DNA from: VRUE01 sp963728045
GTDB lineage: Bacteria > Actinomycetota > Thermoleophilia > Solirubrobacterales > 70-9
NCBI GenBank assembly: GCA_963728045.1
Contig: CAVSIE010000006.1
Coordinates: forward strand, 55,684 to 119,683
Direction of reading: 5' to 3'
Length of the DNA stretch: 64,000 bases
Made by a program: the position numbers and the translations under genes. Numbering within the stretch: the stretch's first letter is position 1; every line of letters begins with the position of its first letter. The notes beneath the pieces are model-generated. The model did not search any database. It was not told the origin of the DNA and saw nothing but the letters and a program-made list of their open reading frames with translations. Positions 25,664-33,284 of this stretch are shown here, piece by piece.

Positions 25664-25685
25664 GAGAATGAGACCCATTCTCATT
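25664..25685. promoter_or_regulatory. Fur/Zur-type operator
   Basis: Two interleaved inverted repeats occupy these 22 bases: GAGAATG-AGACC-CATTCTC (25664-25682) and AATGAGA-CCCAT-TCTCATT (25667-25685). Overlapping 7-bp half-sites of this kind are usual for Fur-family boxes. It lies between the start of the Zur-like gene and the end of the M23 peptidase gene, in the promoter position of the zur-ZIP operon. Confidence 0.68.
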
Positions 25686-25694
25686 TATCGACGA

Positions 25695-26615
25695 TTAGCT
25701 GTAGCGATCCCAGCGCAGGAGGTAAGGCAGCGGGTCGATCGGACTGCCGCCCTCATACCAGCCGGGGTTGGCCCAGATCTCGAAGTGGAGGTGGCAGGCG
25801 GTTGCCGAGCCGGTGTCGCCGACGACGCCGATTGGCTGGCCGGTGCGGACGAGGTCGCCCGCCTGCAGCGGCGAGGGTTCGGCGAGGTGCATGTAGGCAA
25901 TGTCGAAGCCGGTGCCCTTGCCGTCGATCACCAGGTAATTGCCGGCGGCATCTTGGTAGCCCGAGTACTGGACGATGCCCCCGCGCGCGGCGACGATCGG
26001 CACGCCGCACTCGGCCATCACGTCATGGCCTTGGTGGGTATGGCCAGAGCGGCTGGCGCCGAAAACCGACCCGGCGTCGCCGAAGTCGTGGTCGGCGAGG
26101 ACGGGAAAGGCGTAGCCATAGAGGGCGAAACTGAGGCTCGGCGGTTCCGACGCGCTTGGTTGAGCCACTGGGACTCCTGCCTGCGAGGAAACCCGGAAGC
26201 TGTAGCGCCCGCTTGGGGCGGGCCGCCCGTCGCCGGCGATTCCATCCCAGCGGATCCGGGTTTCCGCTTCGGGCGCGACGTCGTTGCGGAAGAAGGTGCG
26301 GACGGATACGCCTGCCGCGTCGACCACGTCGATGCGGAGATCGTTCTGCGGTTGGGTGCTGGCGACCGCGAAGCTGATCCTTGGGTAGCGCAGGCCGTAG
26401 TAAAAGGACCTTCGTGGCGCCGCCTCGGCCCAGAGCAGGCGCAGGGCGCCGGCGCTAGGCCCGTCGCCCGCTGGGGCGCCGGTTGGGCTGCCGACGGGGG
26501 ACGGTGTGCCGGCGGCTGCCGTCGGGGCCCCGCCGGTCGTCGCGGATGCGGTGGTGGCGAACGTTGCCGCCAGCAACGCCGCTGTAACGAGTGTGATCGA
26601 GGTTCGCGCCAACAC
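25695..26615 (-). CDS. secreted M23 family metallopeptidase
   Basis: A 306-residue exported protein with an N-terminal signal peptide (MLARTSITLVTAALLAATFA). A middle FlgD-like or Ig-like beta domain (WDGIAGDGRPAPSGRYSFRV) is followed by a LytM-type M23 domain with the zinc ligands H and D of HTHQGHDVMAECG and the HLHFEIW motif. Such enzymes cleave peptidoglycan cross-bridges or act as activators. GTG start. It is transcribed away from rplM. Confidence 0.87.
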   Translation of the reverse strand: MLARTSITLVTAALLAATFATTASATTGGAPTAAAGTPSPVGSPTGAPAGDGPSAGALRLLWAEAAPRRSFYYGLRYPRISFAVASTQPQNDLRIDVVDAAGVSVRTFFRNDVAPEAETRIRWDGIAGDGRPAPSGRYSFRVSSQAGVPVAQPSASEPPSLSFALYGYAFPVLADHDFGDAGSVFGASRSGHTHQGHDVMAECGVPIVAARGGIVQYSGYQDAAGNYLVIDGKGTGFDIAYMHLAEPSPLQAGDLVRTGQPIGVVGDTGSATACHLHFEIWANPGWYEGGSPIDPLPYLLRWDRYS

Positions 26616-26682
26616 GGGCTACTTCGGCCCGATTGCCTCCGGAACCTTGGCCTGCAACGGAGTTCCCTATCATGCGCCAGCC

Positions 26683-27117
26683 GTGAAGACCTACGTAGCG
26701 ACACCCGCCGACCGCCAGCGCGACTGGTACGTCGTCGACGCCGAGGGGCAGACCCTCGGGCGCCTCGCGACCAGGATCGCGGACGCTCTGCGCGGCAAGC
26801 GCAAGCCCGAGTACACGCCCCACGTCGACACCGGCGACTTCGTCGTCGTCATCAACGCCGAGAAGATCCGAGTCACCGGCAACAAGATGGAGCAGAAGAC
26901 CTACTGGCGCCATAGCGGCTACCCGGGGGGGATCAAGTCGCGCACCCTGGCCGAGATGCTCGACCGCCGTCCCGAGGAGGTCATCCGCAAGGCGGTGAAG
27001 GGGATGCTGCCACGCAACCGGCTGGCACGGAAACAGTTGACCAAGCTGAAGGTGTACGCGGGGCCGGAGCATCCGCACGCGGCGCAGCAGCCGAAACAGA
27101 TGGAGATCGCCACATGA
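26683..27117 (+). CDS. rplM: 50S ribosomal protein L13
   Basis: A 144-residue L13 starting at GTG 26683 (VKTYVATPADRQRDWYVVDA). Family motifs include GQTLGRLATRIADALRGK, YTPHVDTGDFVVVINAEKI and the GMLPRNRLARKQLTKLKVYA signature. Sequence open upstream of the GTG is not L13-like. It is followed by rpsI with an ATGA overlap, the conserved bacterial order. Confidence 0.96.
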   Translation: MKTYVATPADRQRDWYVVDAEGQTLGRLATRIADALRGKRKPEYTPHVDTGDFVVVINAEKIRVTGNKMEQKTYWRHSGYPGGIKSRTLAEMLDRRPEEVIRKAVKGMLPRNRLARKQLTKLKVYAGPEHPHAAQQPKQMEIAT

Positions 27118-28013
27118 CGGACGAGCCGAGCAAAGAGACGCCTGAGAATTCAGAAGAGCCGCAGGACGAGAGTTCAGAGGCTGTTGACGAGGACGCGTCG
27201 TCCGCGGGTCCTGTCGCTGCAGGGGACCCACCTCCTCCTGCGGTAGCTAAAGCTTCCTCGGAGGAGGTCCCCCCTGCAGCGCCACCCGCGGAGGAGGCGT
27301 CTTCGGAGACAGACGCCGATGTTCCGGCCGCAGAAGAGGAAGCTCCAGCTGCCGAGGACGAGCAAGCTGAGGCTCCTGCCGCTGAGGAGGCTGAGAGGCC
27401 GAAGGTTGAGGAGAAGCCGGCTGAGAAGAAGAAGGCCGATGTGATCCCCGGGGCCGACCTGGAGCCGATTGCGGTTGAGGCGGAGACCCGGGAGCTGAGC
27501 GCGGAGGAGAAGGCGCGGCTCGAGGCCGAGGAGGAAGAGAGGGCCGCCCGCGAGGCCGAGCTGGTCGGCGAGACTTCAGAGGAGGAGCCGAGCGCCGCGA
27601 GTCGCGCGCCGGCGAAAATGGAGAGCGGCGCGCGTTACCTGGCCACCGGCAAGCGCAAGCGCTCGGTCGCTCGCGTCACCCTGCTGCCCGGCAGCGGCAA
27701 GATCGAGGTCAACCAGCGCGCCCTCGAGGAGTTCTTCCCGCGGCCCCTGCACCAGACCATGGCCCGCCAGCCACTCACGATCACCGGCTACGAGAGCAGC
27801 GTCGACGTCCGCGTCCGCGTCCACGGTGGCGGCGTCAGCGGCCAGGCCGGCGCGGTTCGCCACGGCATCTCCCGTGCCCTCACCGAGATCGATCCCGCGC
27901 TGCGCGTCGAGCTAAAGCGCCGCGGCTTCCTGACTCGCGACGCGCGGGTCAAGGAGCGCCGCAAGGCCGGCCTCAAGAAGGCTCGCAAGCGCCCGCAGTT
28001 CAGCAAGCGCTAG
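27114..28013 (+). CDS. rpsI: 30S ribosomal protein S9 with a long acidic N-terminal extension
   Basis: A 299-residue protein. The last ~130 residues are a normal S9 (GKRKRSVARVTLLPGSGKIE and onward, ending KKARKRPQFSKR). The first ~165 are a low-complexity Glu/Ala/Pro extension, probably disordered. Residues 30-59 of the extension are encoded by the 91-bp palindromic element also found in the carboxypeptidase gene. ATG overlaps the rplM stop. Actinobacterial S9 proteins often carry shorter N-terminal tails; one of this length is unusual. Confidence 0.94.
   Translation: MTDEPSKETPENSEEPQDESSEAVDEDASSAGPVAAGDPPPPAVAKASSEEVPPAAPPAEEASSETDADVPAAEEEAPAAEDEQAEAPAAEEAERPKVEEKPAEKKKADVIPGADLEPIAVEAETRELSAEEKARLEAEEEERAAREAELVGETSEEEPSAASRAPAKMESGARYLATGKRKRSVARVTLLPGSGKIEVNQRALEEFFPRPLHQTMARQPLTITGYESSVDVRVRVHGGGVSGQAGAVRHGISRALTEIDPALRVELKRRGFLTRDARVKERRKAGLKKARKRPQFSKR
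27201..27291 (+). repeat. 91-bp palindromic element, copy B, in frame inside rpsI
   Basis: The stem has three paired blocks: CCGCGGGT (27202-27209) with 27284-27291, CGCTGCAGGGG (27215-27225) with 27271-27281, and ACCTCCTCC (27230-27238) with 27260-27268, around the core GGTAGCTAAAGCTTCC. The element is codon-aligned and encodes SAGPVAAGDPPPPAVAKASS and 10 further residues. Copy A, inverted at 18591-18681, would encode nearly the same peptide on its opposite strand. Confidence 0.88.
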
Positions 28014-28018
28014 GAGTC

Positions 28019-29338
28019 ATGCCGGTGGCGAAGGGGCGCAAGCTCTTCGGAACCGATGGGGTCCGGGGAGAGGCGGGGACGTTCCTCACCGCCGAGCTGG
28101 CCACGGCCCTGGGGCGAGCTGCCACCGCTTCGCTGGCGGCGGCGCGACCGCAGGTCCTGATCGTCCGCGACACGCGTGAGTCGGGGCCGATGCTGGAGGC
28201 GGCCCTCGCAGCCGGAATCGCGGCCGCCGGAGGGGACGCGCTGCTGGGTGGCGTGTTGCCGACCCCAGCTGCGGCGATACTCGCGAAGCGCTTCGGGCTC
28301 GACCTCGCGATCGTCGTCTCCGCCTCCCACAACCCGTACCGCGACAACGGGATCAAGTTCTTCTCGGCGGCGGGCACGAAGCTCGACGACCTTGCCGAGG
28401 CGCGGATCGAGTCGCTGATCGAGGCAGAGCCGGCCCCCGCCGAGCCGGGACGCGTGCGCGAGCTGAACGGCGGTCTGGAGGACTACCTGCGGGCGCTGGA
28501 GGCGGCCTTCCCACTCGACCTCTCCGGCCACCGGGTCCTGCTCGACTGCGCGAACGGCGCCACGTTCCGTGCCGGCCCGGCGATCTTCGAGCGGCTTGGA
28601 GCCACGGTCGAGGCGATCGCCGCGGAGCCCGACGGTCGCAACATCAACGACGGCTGCGGCTCCACCCACCTCGACAACCTGGCCGCCCGGGTTGCCGAAT
28701 CCGAGGCGACGATCGGGTTCGCCTTCGATGGCGACGGCGATCGTGTCCTCGCCGTCGACGGCGCCGGCCGCCCCCACGATGGCGACGAGCTGATCGCGCT
28801 CGCCGCCCGCGGCATGTCGGCGCGCGGAGAGCTCGGCGGCGGGGTGGCGGTGACCGTGATGAGCAACTACGGCTTCCACCAGGCGATGGAGAAGGCCGGA
28901 ATCGACGTCGCCGTGACCAAGGTTGGCGACCGCTACGTCCTCGACGAGCTGCACAGCCGCGGATGGGCGCTCGGCGGCGAGCAGTCCGGACACATCATCG
29001 ACACTCGTATCGTCGCCACCGGCGACGGAATCGCCGCCGCCCTGATGACGATGCGGGAGCTCGGCGGCCGCGACCTCGCCGAGGCGGCCCCGATGGAGAA
29101 GCTGCCCCAGACCCTGGTCAACGTCGAGGTGGCGGAGCGCGAGGCGGTCGCCGGGGCCACCGCGGTCTGGGAGGCGGTCGAGCGTGAGGAAGAGGCGCTC
29201 GAGGGCCGCGGCCGGGTGCTGCTGCGTCCGTCGGGAACCGAGCCCCTCGTTCGGGTGATGGCCGAGGCGCCGACTGCCGCGGAGGCCGACGAGGTCTGCG
29301 AGCGCCTTGTCAGCGTGGTCCGCCAAGAGCTGGCCTAG
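28019..29338 (+). CDS. glmM: phosphoglucosamine mutase
   Basis: A 439-residue alpha-D-phosphohexomutase converting glucosamine 6-phosphate to glucosamine 1-phosphate for peptidoglycan precursors. It has the N-terminal LFGTDGVRGEAG, the phosphoserine loop SASHNPYRDNG (101-111), the Mg-binding DGDGDR sequence, the sugar-binding GGEQSGHIID and the C-terminal phosphate loop RPSGTEPLVRVM. It follows rpsI by 5 bases, and glmS lies downstream, giving both steps of the pathway. Confidence 0.96.
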   Translation: MPVAKGRKLFGTDGVRGEAGTFLTAELATALGRAATASLAAARPQVLIVRDTRESGPMLEAALAAGIAAAGGDALLGGVLPTPAAAILAKRFGLDLAIVVSASHNPYRDNGIKFFSAAGTKLDDLAEARIESLIEAEPAPAEPGRVRELNGGLEDYLRALEAAFPLDLSGHRVLLDCANGATFRAGPAIFERLGATVEAIAAEPDGRNINDGCGSTHLDNLAARVAESEATIGFAFDGDGDRVLAVDGAGRPHDGDELIALAARGMSARGELGGGVAVTVMSNYGFHQAMEKAGIDVAVTKVGDRYVLDELHSRGWALGGEQSGHIIDTRIVATGDGIAAALMTMRELGGRDLAEAAPMEKLPQTLVNVEVAEREAVAGATAVWEAVEREEEALEGRGRVLLRPSGTEPLVRVMAEAPTAAEADEVCERLVSVVRQELA

Positions 29339-29340
29339 AG

Positions 29341-29495
29341 GAGGGACTAGCGAAGCTCTCGCGCGCGCCTGGCGGCGGCGGACACGGCGCGGCGTCCTCA
29401 GTCGGCCAAATAGCGCTGCTATTCGGCCTCCCTGCGTCCTTGCCCCGCTTGGTCCGGCGCTCGCCAGCCACACACGCGAGCTTCGCTAGTCCCTC
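29341..29495. repeat. 155-bp intergenic palindromic element between glmM and glmS
   Basis: Bounded by a perfect 18-bp inverted repeat, GAGGGACTAGCGAAGCTC (29341-29358) and its complement (29478-29495). Inside is a hairpin with arms GGCCAAATAGC (29404-29414) and GCTATTCGGCC (29418-29428), one mismatch in eleven, followed by CTCCCTGCGTCCTTG. The same plan and tag appear at 3491-3593. It fills most of the 193-base glmM-glmS gap and starts two bases after the glmM stop codon, so it could act as terminator, RNA-processing site or a mobile palindromic repeat. Confidence 0.72.
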
Positions 29496-29531
29496 CGGGC
29501 GCCGGGCCTCTACTCTTAATCGCCTCCCCCT

Positions 29532-31391
29532 ATGTGTGGAATCGTCGGATATGTCGGGGCGCGCCCGTGCCGTCCCCTGCTGGTCGCCGGACTCGAGAAG
29601 CTCGAGTACCGCGGCTATGACTCGGCCGGAGTCTCGGTGATCGAGGACGGCCAGATCGAGAGCGTGCGTGCTGTCGGCAACCTCGCCAACCTGCGCGCCG
29701 CGGTCGAGGACCGGGACGAGGAGGGAGGCGGCGTCGCCGTCGCCGCCCCTGCGGCCACCACCGGTGTCGCCCACACGCGCTGGGCGACGCACGGCCGCGT
29801 CACCGAGGAGAACGCCCACCCGCACAGCGACAGCTCCGACCGGGTTCACATCGTCCTCAACGGGATCGTCGAGAACCACGCCAAGCTGCGCCGGCGGCTC
29901 GAGGCCGACGGCGAGGAGTTCAGCTCGGAAACCGACGCCGAGGTTGTCGCCCACCTAATCGCCAGTCACTACGACGGCGATCTCCCCGCTGCCGTCCGGG
30001 GCGCCTTCGCCGAGCTTCGCGGTCACTATGCCTTCGTCGCAATGCACGCCGACCAGCCCGGCCTGCTGGTCGGCGCGCGCAAGGAGTGTCCGCTGGTCGC
30101 CGGCGTCGGCGACGGGGAGAGCTTCCTCGCTTCGGCGATCCCCGCCTTCCTCGCGGAGACGCGCGAGGCGGTCGCGATCGAAAACGGGGAGATCGTCACG
30201 ATCGACGCCTCGGGGGTTCGGATCACCGACAGCGACGGCAACCCGGTCGAGCGCGAGGCCAAGCAGGTCGAGTGGGACGAGGAAGCGGCCGAGAAGGGCG
30301 GCTACGAGACCTTCATGCTGAAGGAGATCCACGAACAGGCGGACGCGGTCGCGGAAACGATCGCCGACCGGCTTCCCGGCGACGAGGGGGTCGACCTCTC
30401 CGACGTGGAGCTCGACGACGACTTCCTCCGCGACCTGCGACGGATCGTGATCGTGGCTTGCGGCACCTCCTACCACGCCGGCCTGGTCGGCCGCTACGCG
30501 ATCGAGGAATGGGCGCGGGTGCCGGTCGAGATGGACATCGCCTCCGAGTACCGCTACCGCAACCCGGTGGTCGGCCCCGAGGATCTGGTGATCGGGATGA
30601 CCCAGTCGGGAGAGACGGCCGACACCCTGGCGGCGATGCGCCTTGCCCGTGAGAGCGGCGCCAAAGTGCTGGCGGTCACCAACATCATGGGCAGCCAGGC
30701 GACCCGCGACGCCGATGCCGTTCTCTACACGCGCGCCGGCCTCGAGGTCAGCGTCGCTGCGACGAAGACCTTCGTCGCCCAGATCGCGGCGATGTACCTG
30801 ATCGGGTTGCGCCTGGCGGAGGTGCGCGGCACGCTCGCTCCCGAGCGCCTCGTCGAGCTGATCGCGGAGATGAAGGCGCTGCCCTCGAAGATCGATGAGA
30901 CCCTGGCCGGCTGCGAGGAGTGGGTGCGCGAGGTCTCTTCCCGCCACAGCGACCAGGACTTCTTCCTCTACCTCGGCCGCCACATAGGGCTGCCGATCTG
31001 CCTCGAGGGGGCGCTGAAGCTGAAGGAGGTCTCCTACATCCCGACCGACGCCTACGCCGCCGGCGAGATGAAGCATGGCCCGATCGCCCTGCTCGACGAG
31101 TCGACGCCGGTGGTTTGCGTGGCCAACGAGAGCCCCGTCCTCGACAAGGTCCTATCCAACGTCGAAGAGGTGAGGGCGCGCGGCGCCGAGACGATCGCCG
31201 TCGCCACCGAAGGCTGCGAACGCGTCGGCGAGGTGGCAGACGAAACGGTCGAGGTCGCCCGCACCGACTGGATTCTGCAACCGATCGTCGCGATCCTGCC
31301 ACTGCAGTTGCTCGCCTACGACATCGCGCGGGCGCGCGGCCTCAACGTCGACCAGCCTCGCAATCTGGCCAAGACCGTAACCGTCGAGTGA
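29532..31391 (+). CDS. glmS: glutamine--fructose-6-phosphate aminotransferase (isomerising)
   Basis: A 619-residue enzyme making glucosamine 6-phosphate. The N-terminal nucleophile is Cys2 (MCGIVGYVG), followed by GLEKLEYRGYDSAGV and HTRWATHGRVTEENAHPH of the class II glutaminase domain. Two SIS domains follow (GTSYHAGLVGRYAIEEWARV; TQSGETADTLAAMRLA), and the end NLAKTVTVE is the canonical C terminus. No glmS ribozyme is evident upstream; instead the gap holds the palindromic element. Confidence 0.96.
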   Translation: MCGIVGYVGARPCRPLLVAGLEKLEYRGYDSAGVSVIEDGQIESVRAVGNLANLRAAVEDRDEEGGGVAVAAPAATTGVAHTRWATHGRVTEENAHPHSDSSDRVHIVLNGIVENHAKLRRRLEADGEEFSSETDAEVVAHLIASHYDGDLPAAVRGAFAELRGHYAFVAMHADQPGLLVGARKECPLVAGVGDGESFLASAIPAFLAETREAVAIENGEIVTIDASGVRITDSDGNPVEREAKQVEWDEEAAEKGGYETFMLKEIHEQADAVAETIADRLPGDEGVDLSDVELDDDFLRDLRRIVIVACGTSYHAGLVGRYAIEEWARVPVEMDIASEYRYRNPVVGPEDLVIGMTQSGETADTLAAMRLARESGAKVLAVTNIMGSQATRDADAVLYTRAGLEVSVAATKTFVAQIAAMYLIGLRLAEVRGTLAPERLVELIAEMKALPSKIDETLAGCEEWVREVSSRHSDQDFFLYLGRHIGLPICLEGALKLKEVSYIPTDAYAAGEMKHGPIALLDESTPVVCVANESPVLDKVLSNVEEVRARGAETIAVATEGCERVGEVADETVEVARTDWILQPIVAILPLQLLAYDIARARGLNVDQPRNLAKTVTVE

Positions 31392-31413
31392 GGTGGCGGC
31401 TAGGCTGCCGCGC

Positions 31414-32919
31414 ATGCTGAAGACCCGCCTCCTCTCAACTGTTCCCGTCCTCTTTGCTTTTGCCTTCGCCATCGCGGGATGCGGCGGCGACAGCGGCTCG
31501 ACGAGCTCCGAGCTGGCCGGGCTGGCGCCGCCGAAGTCCGTCGTCTTCGTCGAAGGCACGCTAAAGCCCCAGGGGGCCCTGAGAGCGAATGCCGACTCGG
31601 TCGCCCGTCAGGTCACTGGAGTCGACAACCTGGGCGACTTCGTCGTCTCCGAGCTGGAACGCTCCGCCCGGGCGGAGGGCGAGTCTTTCGACTTCGAGCA
31701 GGACGTTGCGCCGTGGCTAGGGAGCAGGGGGGCGGTGGCCTTCCAGCAGCTCGAAGCAGACGACGAGCTCTCTGAGCCGATCATCCTGATCCAGTCCACT
31801 GACACCGCCGCGACGCAGGGGCTGATCGACCGTGTCGGCGACTCCAATGAGAACGAGGTTGCCATCGTCGATGACGCTCTTGTCATCGCCGACGACCGGC
31901 AGACGCTCGACGCCGTCACCACGGCCTCGGAGGGCGACTCGCTCGCCAGCGAAGAGATCTTCGAGGAGACCATCTCCCTTGCGTCGGAGGGCAGTCTCGC
32001 TGACGCTTACGTCGACGTCGGCAGCCTGCTGCGCCAGGGCGAAGTCGATGTCGACGAGCAGGTCGAAAAGGGCCTGGAGGAAGCCGGTGTCGAGCTCGAC
32101 GGCGCGGCGGCGCTGGTCAGCCTCACGCCTGGCGCGGACCAGGTGGAGATCGACATTCGCAGCGATTTCAGTGAGACCAAAGCACAGGCTGGAAGTGCGC
32201 CGGAGCTGCTCGGTTCCCTGCCCGGCCGCTCGTTTGCCGCTCTCGCTTTCTCCGGCTTCGGCGAGCAGCTGCAAAGGGCGATCGACGAACTCGATCGCGA
32301 AGGCATCGAAGAAAGCGTTCCGCCAGGTCAGCTGAAGAGCAGCCTGGAGGAAGTGGGGATCGATCTCGACGCGATCGCCAGCTCTATCCGCGACGCCGGC
32401 ATCTTCGCCGTCGGCGAGACCAGGGCCGGCCTCGGCGGGGCCCTGGTGCTGACCACAGCGGGATCGCAGGCGACGGACGCGATCTCCAGCCTGGGTCTGC
32501 TGTTGCGGGGCGCAGACGTGTCTGGGGTGACGGCTCTCGGTGGTCGCCTGGCGGGTTTCTCGGTGCGAAATCAGGAGGAGCTCGGCCCCAAGCCGCTGGT
32601 CGTCGCGACACGAGACGATCGGATCGCGATCGGATACGGCCTGCCTGCGACTCGGATGGCCCTCGCGAGCGACACGGGGGGAGTGCTCTCCGACAACCCC
32701 GCCTATGACGACGCAGTCGCCTCGCTTGGCGGCACACCGGTGATCGGATTCGCCGACGGCCCGGCATCGCTACGCCTTGCCGATGCGCTCATCCTCGCCT
32801 CGGACGCCGACTTCGAGCAGGCGAAGCGGTTTCTGCGGAGCATTCGTTTCCTCGCCCTGGGCTCCGGTCTCGAGAACGACCCGGCGACCCTGAAGCTGAT
32901 CGCCGGCCTAGAGGAATAG
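31414..32919 (+). CDS. DUF3352 domain lipoprotein
   Basis: About 501 residues. The signal peptide ends in the lipobox AIAGCGG, marking a lipoprotein anchored to the outer face of the membrane. The remainder, from VVFVEGTLKPQGALRANADS on, is a DUF3352-type domain with repeated alpha/beta units. It is typical of actinobacteria and of unknown function. The ATG at 31414 is chosen because it puts the lysine/arginine residues directly before the hydrophobic core; an earlier ATG-less extension to 31393 is less signal-like. The next gene starts after 7 bases. Confidence 0.78.
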   Translation: MLKTRLLSTVPVLFAFAFAIAGCGGDSGSTSSELAGLAPPKSVVFVEGTLKPQGALRANADSVARQVTGVDNLGDFVVSELERSARAEGESFDFEQDVAPWLGSRGAVAFQQLEADDELSEPIILIQSTDTAATQGLIDRVGDSNENEVAIVDDALVIADDRQTLDAVTTASEGDSLASEEIFEETISLASEGSLADAYVDVGSLLRQGEVDVDEQVEKGLEEAGVELDGAAALVSLTPGADQVEIDIRSDFSETKAQAGSAPELLGSLPGRSFAALAFSGFGEQLQRAIDELDREGIEESVPPGQLKSSLEEVGIDLDAIASSIRDAGIFAVGETRAGLGGALVLTTAGSQATDAISSLGLLLRGADVSGVTALGGRLAGFSVRNQEELGPKPLVVATRDDRIAIGYGLPATRMALASDTGGVLSDNPAYDDAVASLGGTPVIGFADGPASLRLADALILASDADFEQAKRFLRSIRFLALGSGLENDPATLKLIAGLEE

Positions 32920-32926
32920 GCCGGCT

Positions 32927-33283
32927 ATGGCGACTGGTGTCGGCATCGACCTGCTCGAGATCGAGCGGTTGGAACGCGCTCTGGAGCGTCACCCCCGTCT
33001 CGCCGAGCGTGTCTTCACCGCAGCCGAGCGCGACTACGCCGCGGCTCGCGCTCGACCGGCCCGCCACCTGGCGGCGCGCTTTGCCGCCAAGGAGGCCGTG
33101 GTCAAGGCGCTGGGTCTCACCGGCGGCTTCGGCCTGCGCGATGTCGAGGTGGTCGCCGGCGAGCCGCCCACCGTCCACCTCTCGGGTAGCGCCGCCGTCG
33201 CGGGAAATGGGCGTGAGGTGAAGATTTCTCTCACTCACTCCAGGGATTTCGCCGCTGCGGTCGCGATCGCCGAGAATCCCTGA
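32927..33283 (+). CDS. acpS: holo-[acyl-carrier-protein] synthase
   Basis: A 118-residue 4'-phosphopantetheinyl transferase. It shows VGIDLLEIERLERALERHP, with the Mg-binding aspartate, and ARHLAARFAAKEAVVKALGL, with the catalytic ExxxK pair; it ends ISLTHSRDFAAAVAIAENP. It transfers phosphopantetheine from CoA to acyl carrier protein. It is followed one base later by the nnr gene, an arrangement common in actinobacteria (acpS-nnr-alr). Confidence 0.94.
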   Translation: MATGVGIDLLEIERLERALERHPRLAERVFTAAERDYAAARARPARHLAARFAAKEAVVKALGLTGGFGLRDVEVVAGEPPTVHLSGSAAVAGNGREVKISLTHSRDFAAAVAIAENP

Positions 33284-33284
33284 T

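Noticed and set aside
29496..29531. glmS ribozyme upstream of glmS
   Set aside because: The gap is filled by the palindromic element and no glmS ribozyme core was recognised; this class is mainly found in Firmicutes.
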